64,000 nt of DNA from Pelagomonas calceolata (GCA_918797485.1 CAKKNE010000003.1:3906001-3970000), one strand, 5' to 3'. Counted from the first letter of the stretch, positions 20,372-30,136 are shown. The notes: generated by a model not told the origin, from the sequence alone. Translations and numbers: made by a program.

Positions 20372-22546
20372 ATGGCCCTCCCGCGCTGCCTTGCAATCCT
20401 CGCCGCCGCCCATGCTTTCCTGCTACCTGCACAGAAAGCGCGCACGTCATTAAGAAGAGCGACGGGCCCCGTCGTGCTTATTGGAGAGGACAGCTTCGGC
20501 GAGGAGCTGGCCTGTTTGGGGCAATCCGCAGCCACCGCTCTCAGCGGTCTGAGTGTTGCGGTGCGAGGCAAGGACGAGCTCCGGAACGTCCTGAAAAACG
20601 TCGACGCCAACGACGTCGTCCACTGCACGGACTCGGCTCTGACGGGCAAGGACTGGAATTTACTAGAAAGAGATGCGTGCCCGATCTGGGTCCGCTGTGT
20701 CAATGAATTCGGAAATGATGTGGTGAAAGAAATTTTCCGAAACGGAAAGCGGCGGAAGACGTGTCTGTACGAGGTCGCGGCCTGCGCGCCTTATTCTGCC
20801 GTCTTATCAATAGAGGAGCGGGCGAGTTGGGGCGGCGGTGCTTCTAGCATCAAGAGAATCGTGGACTTCCACCGGCGCGACCGGTTGTCGGACGACGAGG
20901 TCGCCTTGGAGGCGGGCCTGGACACGTTCTTCGTGTCCTTGACGTTCGAGGATTACGAGCTGCCAGAGACGCGGCAGGTGCTCGCGGAGCTCGCGAATGA
21001 TGCAAGGGTCACGGCGCTGGAGTTTCGGTGTGATCTCCTGCGAAGCTACAACCCGGGCAATGTGTTGAAGCAGTTGCATGCGGCGCGGGAGGCCTGTCAG
21101 GCGTCGTGGCGCGGTTCCGAAGCGAGGCTCATGTTTACGGTCCGGAGCGTGTCGCAAGCGGGCGCGTTTCGCGACGAAGACGTCGACGAGATGGCGTCGC
21201 TGCTCGAGTTGGGTTTAAGGGCCGGCGTCGATTGGCTCGACGTGGAAACGGAGACTTTATCGCGGAAGCAACTGAAAAAATTGAGGCGGATGGCCGACGA
21301 ACGGGGCGCTACACTCGTGTTAGGGTCGCACCACCAGCTCGGCGAGACGACGTCGTCGGCACGGGCCGAGGCGTTACTGAACAAGTGCGCGAAGCGATCG
21401 GACGGCGACGCCGTCAAGCTCGTCGTCGACGCGGCGTCCGCCGACGACGCCGCGAGCGCCGCGACCGTGGCGGACGTTGATTCAAGGCCGCCTCGAGTCG
21501 TGTTAGCTCTGGGCGATGCGGGCAAACTATCAAGGGTGTTAGGTAGAAGATTTCTGCCCGCGACGCATGAATCCTTACCGTCGACGGCAGCTCCTGGGCA
21601 AATATCGCCGAACGAAGCCCTTGCCCTCCGACGGGACTGGGGCGTCGTGTCGCCGAAGAAGTACGCTGTTTTATTGGAGAGCGACTTTGGATCTCGCTCT
21701 CCGGCGATGCACAATGCCGCGTTCCGGGCGTGCGGCCTGCCTCATCAGTATAGTGTCTTGGAGTTACCTGATCAAGGTGGTCTCGACGACGTCAACTCCG
21801 AGACGTCCCAACAGTTCCGGGACTACCTGGCCTCGCCTTCATTTGGGGGGTTATCGGTGACCATACCTCATAAGTTGCGGGTCCAGCCGTTTCTAGATGA
21901 ATTGACGGACTCCGCGCGGAAGATCGGCGCGGTCAACACGATCACGCCGCGGCCGGCCCTGGTCACGTCGCGGACGACGCTGGGCGGCGCTTCCGTCCTC
22001 ACGGGCGACAACACGGACTGGATCGGCATCTGCGAGTGCATTTCCAAGGCGCTCCGTAAGAGGTCAGGAGCGACCACGGGGCGTGCATTAGTGGTAGGGA
22101 GCGGCGGGACGGCTCGGGCCGCGTGCTACGCTATGACATCTGGAAGACGTGCTAGAGGAGAGAAGCCGTTCTCGCTGCTGGTCTACGCGCGAGACACGAG
22201 CAAGGCCGAGGAGCTCGCCAGGGCCTTTGGTGGGAAGGCCGTCGCCGATTTGGCTTCTGTGACGGTCGACGCGGTCGTGTCCACGATCCCCGGTGCCGCG
22301 AACTTTGAGCTGCCGCCGGCATGTCTCAAAAACAAGCCCGCGGTCCTCGACGCGGCGTACAAGCCCGCGTCGACGGCGTTGTTGGTGCAGGCCAAGGCCG
22401 CGGGCTGCCCCATGGCCCAGGGCGCGTCGATGCTCGTGGCCCAGGGCGTCGCGCAGCTCCAGCAGTGGACGGGGCGTGTGGCACCTATACCGGCGATGCG
22501 CGCGGCGGTCTTCGAGGGCGTCGAGGAGCTGGAGGGGGATAGTTAA
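20372..22546 (+). CDS. Plastid bifunctional 3-dehydroquinate dehydratase / shikimate dehydrogenase
   Basis: Two fused shikimate-pathway enzymes (724 aa). The AroD-like domain (class I, Schiff-base) spans about residues 180-380: VSLTFEDYELP, ALEFRCDLLR, FTVRSVSQAG, LVLGSHHQLGE (catalytic His) and DAVKLVVDAAS (Lys). The AroE-like domain begins near residue 426: SRSPAMHNAAFRACGLPH, LSVTIPHK (catalytic Lys), AVNTIT, DNTDWIG (Asp) and the NADP loop VVGSGGTARAACY. Plants use the same fusion. The leader MALPRCLAILAAAHAFLLPA, with a predicted cut before Phe, resembles the ASAFAP signal of stramenopile plastids, so I start at 20372, not at an in-frame ATG at 20294. About 130 residues before AroD are unassigned. 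Confidence 0.9.
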   Translation: MALPRCLAILAAAHAFLLPAQKARTSLRRATGPVVLIGEDSFGEELACLGQSAATALSGLSVAVRGKDELRNVLKNVDANDVVHCTDSALTGKDWNLLERDACPIWVRCVNEFGNDVVKEIFRNGKRRKTCLYEVAACAPYSAVLSIEERASWGGGASSIKRIVDFHRRDRLSDDEVALEAGLDTFFVSLTFEDYELPETRQVLAELANDARVTALEFRCDLLRSYNPGNVLKQLHAAREACQASWRGSEARLMFTVRSVSQAGAFRDEDVDEMASLLELGLRAGVDWLDVETETLSRKQLKKLRRMADERGATLVLGSHHQLGETTSSARAEALLNKCAKRSDGDAVKLVVDAASADDAASAATVADVDSRPPRVVLALGDAGKLSRVLGRRFLPATHESLPSTAAPGQISPNEALALRRDWGVVSPKKYAVLLESDFGSRSPAMHNAAFRACGLPHQYSVLELPDQGGLDDVNSETSQQFRDYLASPSFGGLSVTIPHKLRVQPFLDELTDSARKIGAVNTITPRPALVTSRTTLGGASVLTGDNTDWIGICECISKALRKRSGATTGRALVVGSGGTARAACYAMTSGRRARGEKPFSLLVYARDTSKAEELARAFGGKAVADLASVTVDAVVSTIPGAANFELPPACLKNKPAVLDAAYKPASTALLVQAKAAGCPMAQGASMLVAQGVAQLQQWTGRVAPIPAMRAAVFEGVEELEGDS

Positions 22547-22629
22547 GGTTGAGCGAGAGTCGAGATAGTCGCTTAGTCCGCGAGGGAGGGGTCGGGGGAG
22601 TGGGAGGGCGCTCGCGGGGACATGCGTCG

Positions 22630-24384
22630 TCAGAGCGTGCCCGCGAGGAACGCGGTCACGATCGGCGCCATGCCGTCCGCCTGGCTCTTGGCGAGGGGCC
22701 CGTAGAGCTGCGCGAAGGCGTCCTTCGCGAAGCCACCGCCCACGACCGTCGGGACGCCTCCGTCGGTCCCCAGAGCTGTGTTCAGGATGAGGATCTCGAC
22801 GTCGGAACCCGCCTGGACACCGTACCAGTCGTTAGTTACCGTCGTGGCCCGGCCGTGCCAGTACGTCGACTCGGCGCTCCTGGTGAACGGTGGGAACCCG
22901 GGTAGCTCGAAACCTATACCGATCGGGCCTTGGAAATAGGCAAACGGATAAGTGTTCATCTTGTACGACTGGAACGCAGAGGGCTCCGGCGGCGCCTCGG
23001 CGAAGATCTGCTGCGACGCCACCGTGGCGTCGAACGCATACGGATACTGGTAGTACTCGTTCGCAGGCGGCTGATTCTCGAAATCGAAGAGCCGGAACGA
23101 GCCCTCCGTCTGATCGAGCTGGTCGACGATAATGATCTTTAGCGGTCCCGAGCAGTCGAGCTTGCCCTCGGCGCAATCCTTCTGCATCGCTGCGATCGCC
23201 GGGGCGGCGCCCGTGTTCTCGAGGAAACCGCCGTCGGCGAGGCGGTAGCGCGCATTCTCTGAGACCTTCGCGAGATCCGCCGGCGTCTGCGGGCCGTCGG
23301 GCGGGAACGTGTAGCCGTCCTTGAGCAAGGGCGACGCGGCGACCTGGAGCCCGAAAGGCTTGCATGCCGACGCCAGTTCATAGGCGGGATAACCCGGCTT
23401 CCCCGGCGTCGGATCGAGCACGGGCCCATCGGGCGGCGCGAGGAAGGGTAGCTGGCCGGTGAAGGCGAGCGTCGTCTGGAGCCACGTCGGGCCGCCGGCG
23501 TTTCCCAGGAAGGCCGAGGCGCCCGCCAAGAGTTCGAGCAGCGTCGGATTCGGCGTCAAGAGAGCGCTCCCGTCGACGGCCAGCGAGGAGATCTTCGCGT
23601 TCACGACCCAGTCCCCGCCGCCGCCGGCCGGTACCGAGTGCGCGACCGGGATGACCAGGTTGTACGGCGGCGCCGTACCATCATAGTCGTAGGTGCGGAA
23701 CGCTGCATTCGCGGACGACGTCGGCGGCGTGAGGTAGGCGTCGGGCCCTAGCGCCGCATGCACGACGAGAGCAGCAGCGAGGCCTGTCGTCGGCGCGTTC
23801 GTGGTGCGGAGGGTGCTGAACCCGTCAATGCTGTCCTTCAGCAACGCGTTGATGAACGAAAGCCAGTTCCAGGGGGGGAACTGTAGTGCGAGTGGCGGCG
23901 CCGTCAGGAATCCTGCCGTGAGCTGGTTGTACCCGGCATTGAACCCCGCGCAGATATCTGCTCCGCCCGGTCCAATCGGAAGTTCGAAGCCCTTGGGCTG
24001 CTCCGTCGCCCACGCGGGCGGGCCGGATAGCCCGGGATCGGCCGGGTTGAAGCCCGCGGACGCGTCTATCATCGTCTGGCCGTACTGAGCGCCCCATTCC
24101 GCCACCACGTCCTCGATGGGCTTGTCCGGATCGATGACCGCCGAGTAGAAGTCCGGCGAGTAGAGCATGAGCGCTCCAAACCAGCTGCCGCCGGAGGCGC
24201 CACCGAGGTGCGTGACCTCGCGGAGGCGGTCGCCGAGGGCGCGCGCGACCGCGGCGCCCTCCAGGACCGAGCGGAAGCCCGCGCCGTGAATCGTGACGGC
24301 GAGCGGTTTCTGCTCGTCTTTGTATTCGCCGAACGCGTGCGCGCCGGCGAGGGCCGCCGCGAGGACAGCGAGCTTGAGTTTCAT
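22630..24384 (-). CDS. Secreted cPLA2/patatin-like phospholipase (584 aa)
   Basis: A signal peptide MKLKLAVLAAALAGAHAFG sets the start at 24384. The catalytic Ser is in THLGGASGGSWFGAL (GxSGxS, about residue 64), preceded by an oxyanion-type glycine pair HGAGFRSVLEG. The catalytic Asp lies in YRLADGGFLENTG (DGG). Together these make a Ser/Asp dyad of the cytosolic PLA2/lysophospholipase superfamily. It probably deacylates membrane lipids in the secretory pathway or outside the cell. No transmembrane helix is seen beyond the leader. A degenerate promoter motif (24538-24558) lies 154 bp upstream. The family assignment is by motif order; exact specificity is unknown. Confidence 0.75.
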   Translation of the reverse strand: MKLKLAVLAAALAGAHAFGEYKDEQKPLAVTIHGAGFRSVLEGAAVARALGDRLREVTHLGGASGGSWFGALMLYSPDFYSAVIDPDKPIEDVVAEWGAQYGQTMIDASAGFNPADPGLSGPPAWATEQPKGFELPIGPGGADICAGFNAGYNQLTAGFLTAPPLALQFPPWNWLSFINALLKDSIDGFSTLRTTNAPTTGLAAALVVHAALGPDAYLTPPTSSANAAFRTYDYDGTAPPYNLVIPVAHSVPAGGGGDWVVNAKISSLAVDGSALLTPNPTLLELLAGASAFLGNAGGPTWLQTTLAFTGQLPFLAPPDGPVLDPTPGKPGYPAYELASACKPFGLQVAASPLLKDGYTFPPDGPQTPADLAKVSENARYRLADGGFLENTGAAPAIAAMQKDCAEGKLDCSGPLKIIIVDQLDQTEGSFRLFDFENQPPANEYYQYPYAFDATVASQQIFAEAPPEPSAFQSYKMNTYPFAYFQGPIGIGFELPGFPPFTRSAESTYWHGRATTVTNDWYGVQAGSDVEILILNTALGTDGGVPTVVGGGFAKDAFAQLYGPLAKSQADGMAPIVTAFLAGTL

Positions 24385-24801
24385 GCTGTTTCGAAATATC
24401 CTCAGGAACCAGAGGACCGACTTGCCGAAGACGTTTAAATGGCGACGTTCGGAATCTAATTCACTGCTCCAATCTACTGGGCCAAGACCCCAGACGATTG
24501 GGGCGGCAGGACCGAGGACTTGTCCGAGGCCAGATGAACTAGCGTCGACACACACTAGGGCGTCCCGAAGAGGTGTGGCGTGTGCGTCCCTGCGACTCAG
24601 CCCTTGCGTCCTAGTCCAGCCGGACGGGTGGGCCCGGGGGGAGCGGGAGGGGTACGGGGGACCCTGCGACGTAACTAGCCTCAGCCTCAGCCGAACACAA
24701 AAACGCCATCGCATCGTAACAACACACATAAAACGCCATCGTCGCGGGAAAAGCGTCTGTGGAAAAATGCGGCACAAGCCGTCCATGATACACACACATC
24801 G

Positions 24802-25290
24802 TTACACGAAGTCCCCATAAAAACTCCGGTCGGAGTCGAGCTCGCCGTCGCATTTCACCACCAAACGCGCGTCGAGGTCCGGCGCTGCCACTTGAAAAAC
24901 AAGGCACTCGTTCCGCGCTTGACTGTCCGGCCCCAAATCCTCGACGTCGACCTGCGGCGCGTCGGGGCACGTCACCCGTATCAATTTCGGTTGCGCCTCG
25001 ACGGCGTACGCGTCCTCGAGGCCCATGGCCGCCTGGCGCGCGGCTTCGACCTCGATGCGCTTCGCGACGCCCTCTACCACATCCTCGTCGGCGGCGGCGA
25101 GCGTCGCCGCGGCGGCGAGGGCGGCGACCGCGGCCCAGCGGCCGAGGCGCCAGCGGCCCCGCGCGCGCACCCCATCGGCGTGCGCAGCCCGATCGACGGA
25201 GCCGCCGCTGCGTGCCGTGCCGCAGTGCCGGCAGAAGTTGTCGCACGCGTCGCAGCTGCGACCGCAGCGGCGGCAGCGCAGTCCGTCCAT
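24802..25290 (-). CDS. Zinc-ribbon membrane protein (162 aa), function unknown
   Basis: The N-terminus is a double zinc ribbon: CRRCGRSCDACDNFCRHCGT, i.e. CxxC-x3-CxxC-x3-CxxC spacing. A basic stretch and a single Ala-rich transmembrane helix (AAVAALAAAATLAAA, about residues 51-66) follow, then a 95-residue soluble tail. The start at 25290 places the ribbon at residue 6. The frame stays open upstream to 25617, but that part reads like non-coding sequence. Zinc-ribbon plus single-TM proteins are common and poorly defined, so no role is assigned. Confidence 0.55.
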   Translation of the reverse strand: MDGLRCRRCGRSCDACDNFCRHCGTARSGGSVDRAAHADGVRARGRWRLGRWAAVAALAAAATLAAADEDVVEGVAKRIEVEAARQAAMGLEDAYAVEAQPKLIRVTCPDAPQVDVEDLGPDSQARNECLVFQVAAPDLDARLVVKCDGELDSDRSFYGDFV

Positions 25291-25716
25291 GTGTCCTTGG
25301 GCTGCCCGCAAACGCGTCGAGCTGGGAACCACTCTGCACTGTTTCCGCGACGGATGCGGCGTCGACGCGTCGGCGCTTTGAGGCTGCACTGCTGGCTGTC
25401 TCGGCCAACTCGTGATCTTGAGCCTCAGCTTTGCCCCGCAGCCCCGAGGGTGCCGTCGGGCAGCCCAAATCACGTATTTCGCCCAAAACGCGATGCAACA
25501 ACACGCTTTTTGAGCCCAAGCACTGGGACAAAACGCCGCAAAACCCGAAATACTTGAAAATAACAACTCACGCGTCTCCCACGGGTCTCGGCCGGGAGCC
25601 GTCCGCTCCGAACCCATCAGACACAGGCCGCGACGCCCCCGAATTCAGGCCGAGTGCGCGTGTCCAGTTTGTGGAGCATGCGCGCACCTGAGCGAACTGC
25701 CGGACTCTGGAGCCCC
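25291..25716. other. Intergenic region between divergent genes
   Basis: No supported gene. It contains A-rich stretches near 25545-25565. No clear copy of the palindromic motif was found. Confidence 0.3.
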
Positions 25717-27142
25717 ATGCGGACGCCGCAGAAGGCCGGGGCTGCGCCCGCCGATGACCGGTCGCCCGGCATGGTGAAGCGCGCGCGCCATGTGCCCGCG
25801 GCGCCGTGGCCTAGGAGGCAACAAGCCAACTTCACAGTGGTGATTCGGACGACGCTCTTCGTCGCCCTGGCCTGCGCGTTGCTGGCCTGGGGCGCGCGCG
25901 TCGGGAGCGCGCTCTTCTCGGACGGGGAGGACGCCCAAATTTTGGTCCATGATAGGTGTCCTCCTCCTGCTTCGCGTTTCGTGCGCGCGAGGCCACTCCC
26001 TGGTGGTAAATCTACTTCTGAGTTGATAGCCAGGGCGAAAAGTAGCGGAGAACCATGTGTGCAGCGTCCTCGCACGGTCGTGACGATGTCGTCGTTCTAC
26101 GGGCGGCACCAGAATTTACCACTTGTGGTCGAGTCGATACTGGCGCAGACGTGTCCCCCGGACCGGATCTACGTGTTCCTTTCCTTGGCTCCGTTGATCG
26201 ATCGAGAATTTAGACACAACAAGACGCGGAGTATCGGGTACTGGCGCGGCGTCCGACGACTCCACGCGACGATGGCGCGTGGGGTAGATTACACCACACG
26301 CGACGACGTAGCACCTGTACGCCATCGACGCGACGCGCGACGGCGCGAATCTGCCGCGACACCGCCCCGCACCACGCAGGCACGAGATCGGCGCCTTCGA
26401 GGCGGCCCTGAAGCGCATGTCTCCTTTGCTCGAGTTGGTCATCATCGATAGAGCTGAGGACGACCTGGGGCCCGCGACGAAACTACTCCCCGCTCTCAAA
26501 AGAGAAACGAACCCGTCTACGCGTTTAGTAACGGTCGACGACGACACGACGTATCATGAGGATTTACTACTGGCTTTGGCTCTGGCGGCGGACACGACCA
26601 AGGACCCCGTCGCGGTTGGTTTTTGGTGCGAAGAATTTGGCTGGTCGCCGGAGACGTCCTACTTCTTCATGCACGCTACTAGACGAAGGGAGTGCCTCGG
26701 GATGGCCGTGGAGGGGTCCTGTCACGGCTGGCTGAGCGGCGTCGGAGGTGTCCTGTTCACTAGAAGTGTCTTCGACGATTCTGTATTTAACTACACGTCA
26801 AGACCGCGAGGGTGTTGGCTACATGATGATGTGTGGTTTGGAGGCCACGTCGCGGCGCGACAGGACGCGGTGGCTTACCTCATAGACCCCGGCTTCCACT
26901 CGCGCAAGGTGCGGCGCATCGAGAAGGACCGGTCGCGGTCGTCGTCCTACAGTCAAACGCTCAAGATGCGGGAGCACGGTCATGACCCGGAGGCCCAGTG
27001 CGCGTCGTCCTTCGACGCGATGCGCGACGCCGTCCACCGGGGCCACGCGGCGTCCAGACGGCGTCGAAGACGTGCGGCCGCCGAGGCTCGCGCGGCGCGG
27101 GGCGCGCGGCGGCGCTTCCGCCACTTCCACCGAGGCGCGTAA
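25717..27142 (+). CDS. Type II membrane glycosyltransferase with DDD motif (about 427 aa, one intron)
   Basis: A short basic cytosolic tail, then a signal anchor (TTLFVALACALLAWGARVG, about residues 43-62), give Golgi-type topology. The catalytic domain begins RTVVTMSSFYGRHQNLPLV with SILAQTCPPDRIYVFLS, a GT-A nucleotide-binding half. Exon 2 supplies LVIIDRAEDDLGPATKL and the metal-binding RLVTVDDDTTYHED. The C-terminal 50 residues are Arg-rich. Acceptor 26379 is clear (CACCACGCAG); the donor is not, although GTACTGG at 26238 gives a frame-correct join. Family is GT2/GT-A-like with no certain substrate. Confidence 0.65.
26238..26379 (+). other. Introner-type intron, donor tentative
   Basis: Acceptor CACCACGCAG at 26371-26379 with core TGTACGCCATCGACGCGACG inside. 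The element start may be GCGCGTGGGG at 26276. The only phase-2 GT donor found is GTACTG at 26238. Confidence 0.5.
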
Positions 27143-27271
27143 CCTTCTCTTTTGCTGATCCACCTTTACTACACATTGTTAAATCGAAAGAAAACGGACC
27201 AGCGGCGCACGCCATCGCCGCGGCGCACGTACTACTTCGGCGCGGCGTGGCGCGAAACTCGCGCCTCGCGC

Positions 27272-28809
27272 TTAACCGCAAGCCGCCGGCGTATACAGAT
27301 CGGCAGCATAAGAGCACGTCTCCGGCTCGCCGACGTTTTCGAGCCACTCCTCGGAGCCACAGCGCAAGGACACGACCAAATCCCGCGCGCCGCGCCCGGG
27401 ACAGTGCTGGCCGCCCCCAAAATACCACTTCGTGTTGTCCGCGCGCCATTCCCGAAAACTTCCCAGCGACGTGTGGTCCTGCTTTGCTCGACCGAACGCG
27501 CACACTTCGTACGTGTACTGGCTGACCTTGACCGAGAAGCACCTATCCCGCAGGACGTGGTAGGCGCCATCTGGCCCTGCATCGCCGTCGAGGACCTTTT
27601 GGGCGTCCCGCAGCGCGGTCTCGGCCGTTTTTTTCGTGGCTTCGGCCTCCTCCAATTGTTTTTTCGCTTCCGACGCGTCGGCTGCTAGGTAGGCCTCCAT
27701 ATCTGACGAGGGCCGTTCCACGGGGAGCACCTTCCCAGCTAAGGCGCCGCCGACGTCGTAGAGCGGTACGAGGCGCTGCTTCGCTTGCGTCGCGTCGGTC
27801 TTCGCGCAGGCGGCGAGGGCCTCTGTCGCCGCCTTCGTCGTCGGCGCGTCGTCGGAAAAGGGCAGTCCAGATAATAATCCCTGCAGCCGCGTCCGCGCCA
27901 GCGACGCGGCGTCGGCGCGCTTGGCCTCCTCGCCTTCCTGCGCGTCGTTGAGCGCCTCCAAGGTGTCATGACCTGCGCACGGCGCGTCGCGGCGATGGCG
28001 TGCACGCGTCGCAGCGACGGCGTACCGCTCTTACGCCATCGACGCGGAAGGCAGGACGCCGCCGCGGCACCGAGCGACAGGACGTCGGCGTCCTCGATAG
28101 TATCCGAGGGCAGGTTCTCGTGCACCGCCTCCAGCAAAGCCTCGATATTATCAGCAACAACACAAAGCGCGACGGCGGCCCTTGCTATGGATGCGGGCGC
28201 TTCACCTAGCAAAGCGGCCTCGCGCTGCGCGGCCGCGTCGACGTCCGCCTTCGCGACGGCGGCGTCCCGCCGTGCCGTCGCCTCCGTCTCGTACGAAGCT
28301 ACTCGCTGGCGCGGGCCGTCTTCATCTATTTCGTCGAGGAGCCGCTGCGCGTCATCACGACGAGTCTCCGCGTCCGCGATATCATTTTTATACTGTTCGA
28401 CGTACTCGGCGCGTCTCGCGAGCCCTTTCAACCGCTCGGCCTCGGCCGCCGCCGCTGCGGCGGCGGCGGCCTCAGCGGCGGCAGCACAGGTGTCCTCGCA
28501 CGTACCTTCCGCTTCGTCCTTCCCGTCGCAGCAATCGCAGACGCCGTCGCCGACGCGCGACGCGGGGACTCCGGAGCCATCGGCACATGCAAAGCGTTTT
28601 AGGGCCGTGACGCCGGAGCACGCAGAAGTGCGCGGCTCGTCGGCGCCGTCGGCGCAGTCGCAATAATCATCATTGATATACGACGAGGGCACGGCCGTGT
28701 AGCCGCCGTCGCAGGCGAGGCCGCCCGCCGGCACGTCCGGCTTGCGCTGGCGGCCGAAGAAGGCGGCGTTCGCTGTTATTGTGAGCAGGAGGAGGGTGGC
28801 CCGCGGCAT
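27272..28809 (-). CDS. PRKCSH: Glucosidase II beta subunit (PRKCSH/GTB1-like)
   Basis: A signal peptide (MPRATLLLLTITANAAF) is followed by paired LDLa-like modules: YINDDYCDCADGADEPRTSA and SRVGDGVCDCCDGKDEAEGT, the signature N-domain of glucosidase II beta. A central Ala/Glu-rich coiled coil follows. Exon 2 ends in a mannose-6-phosphate receptor homology domain: DGAYHVLRDRCFSV, YTYEVCAFGRAKQ, KWYFGGGQHCPGRG and CGSEEWLENVGEPETCSY. In the ER lumen this subunit retains the alpha subunit and recognises mannose while glucose is trimmed from N-glycans. Length is about 479 aa if the donor at 28070 is used. It is divergent from selenoprotein M. No HDEL-type signal ends the frame (PAACG). Confidence 0.9.
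27973..28070 (-). other. Introner-type intron in glucosidase II beta
   Basis: Acceptor GTGCGCAG is clear. Three donors (28070 GTGCCG, 28043 GTCGAT, 28034 GTAAGA) all fit the frame. The interior contains both hairpin arms, GCGTCGATGGCGTAAG and CACGCCATCGCCGCGACG. Confidence 0.65.
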
Positions 28810-28993
28810 TGCTTCGCTGCGTCGCGCGCCGTAAAGCCGATTTGTGTCGGCCTTGAGTGCTTTGCCACAGCAGCGATGACAGCGTTCCGCGCGTCGCTGC
28901 AGCTATTGAGGGCGACAAATGCCTGGTCTGAGGACCGCGCAGCGATGCAATACGAGCTCCTAAGCCGACGGCGCGCAAAAATGTCGAGCGCGG

Positions 28994-29018
28994 CTAGTGT
29001 CTTTACACGACGCTAGCT
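28994..29018 (-). promoter_or_regulatory. Recurrent palindromic promoter motif, copy f
   Basis: CTAGTGTCTTTACACGACGC then TAGCT, 1 bp longer than consensus, between divergent glucosidase II beta (28809) and selenoprotein M (29192). Confidence 0.55.
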
Positions 29019-29191
29019 AACTTTTCACTGGATTTTTCCGCGGGATCTCGACGTCTCTCGCGTCGACGAGGCGTGGAGAGCCGAAGGAGTCAGCGGACAG
29101 CCCGCCCTTGCATATCGCAGCGCGCGAGCTCGCCGGAGGACGCGTCGGCGGAGCGCAGCTACACGTGGCTTTTCGCAGCGCTCGCAAGACG

Positions 29192-29853
29192 ATGGCGCCG
29201 CGACAGCTACTGATCGCCGCACTCCTCGCCTCCCCGTGCCACGCCTTCTTCAGCAGCGGCCGCACGTGCGAGATCGAGTCCTGCAACACGTGATGGCGCG
29301 ACCGCATCCCGGTGGCGGACCGGTGGATCAAGGGCGAGGACGGCGCGGCGGCGTACGGCTGCAAGATCACGTGGATCCGGCACCATTCTCCCGAACTCAT
29401 CGTCAAGGACGGCTGGTCGGAAGTAGAACGGATTTCTCTAGAAAGGATGCGGTCGGCCCAAGAAATTGATAGATTGATGCAGTCGCGAGGGTTCAAGCAC
29501 ACTGATCAATATCGGGAGAAGCTGCGGTCGAAAAGGGACGTCACGTTTGAAGCGACGGACGAAATTGATATCTACTATTTGCAGGCGGACGGGTCCGAGG
29601 CCGTGTCCACCTTACGCCATCGAGCAGACGCAGTTCGCGTCGATGGCGTGCGGATCGTGAAATCTGATGTCCACGCAGGTCCAAGGAGCACGTCGGGACC
29701 GCGGACCGCGGCGAGCCCGTGACGGTGCAGACGACGGTCGGGCACCGGTTCGAGATTCAAGATGGGTTCGGCGACGTCGTCAAGGTCTATGTCGTACAAG
29801 AGGGGTCGCTGCACCAGCGCGTGCGGGTGAACCCGTCGACGGGGGAACTCTAG
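29192..29853 (+). CDS. SELENOM: Selenoprotein M family protein with UGA-encoded selenocysteine and C-terminal VHL-like extension (195 aa)
   Basis: Coding is join(29192..29604, 29679..29853). The frame carries one in-frame TGA (29291-29293), giving CNTU at residues 31-34. What follows matches the SelM/Sep15 fold: WRDRIPVADRWIK, then SPELIVKDGWSEVERISLER (compare ADPELVLL...ELERIPLSEM of SelM), then EIDRLMQSRGFKH. The distance from the CxxU to the PELV block also fits, so TGA is best read as selenocysteine. An ER-type signal peptide (MAPRQLLIAALLASPCHAF) precedes it. These are thioredoxin-like ER redox proteins. The tail VTVQTTVGHRFEIQD and VVKVYVVQEGSLHQRVRV resembles a VHL-type beta domain, and the introner intron lies just before it. 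A hairpin with SECIS features follows the stop. Confidence 0.82.
29605..29678 (+). other. 74-bp introner-type intron in SELENOM
   Basis: Donor GTCCACCT, acceptor GATGTCCACGCAG. The downstream exon starts GTCCAAGG, so a decayed 8-bp TSD (5/8) supplies the donor. Both hairpin arms are present: TTACGCCATCGAGCAG and TTCGCGTCGATGGCGTGC. The 3' end matches the 87-bp element at 56638. Confidence 0.8.
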
Positions 29854-29860
29854 TCCGCTC

Positions 29861-29919
29861 GCCGGGCGCGTGAGATGACGGGGCGCGACTGTACTAGGTC
29901 GCGCCCCCGAGAAGACGCG
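29861..29919 (+). promoter_or_regulatory. Candidate SECIS element in the SELENOM 3' UTR
   Basis: Eight bases after the stop: helix I CGCGT/ACGCG (29867-29871 with 29915-29919), an internal loop, then ATGAC (29875-29879), a perfect 10-bp helix GGGGCGCGAC/GTCGCGCCCC (29880-29889 with 29898-29907), loop TGTACTAG, then CGAGA. ATGA opposite GA fits the SECIS non-canonical quartet. The apical loop lacks the usual AA, so the assignment is not certain. Confidence 0.55.
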
Positions 29920-30136
29920 TTTGGCGACGGGGGCTCTGTGTTAACATCTATGTCGTGAGGCTTCTTCGCGGCGGTGGCGTCGAGTGGTGCGCCGTCGATG
30001 TCGTCCCCGTTGAGAGTGCGGCCGCGACGACGGCGTCGAGCCCGGACGCCATCGACGCGCCGCCGCAGATAGTTTATGTGATTTGTCTTACTAAAACTGG
30101 GGTGCGTTGTGCACGCAACTCCGAGGCACGCCGCGG

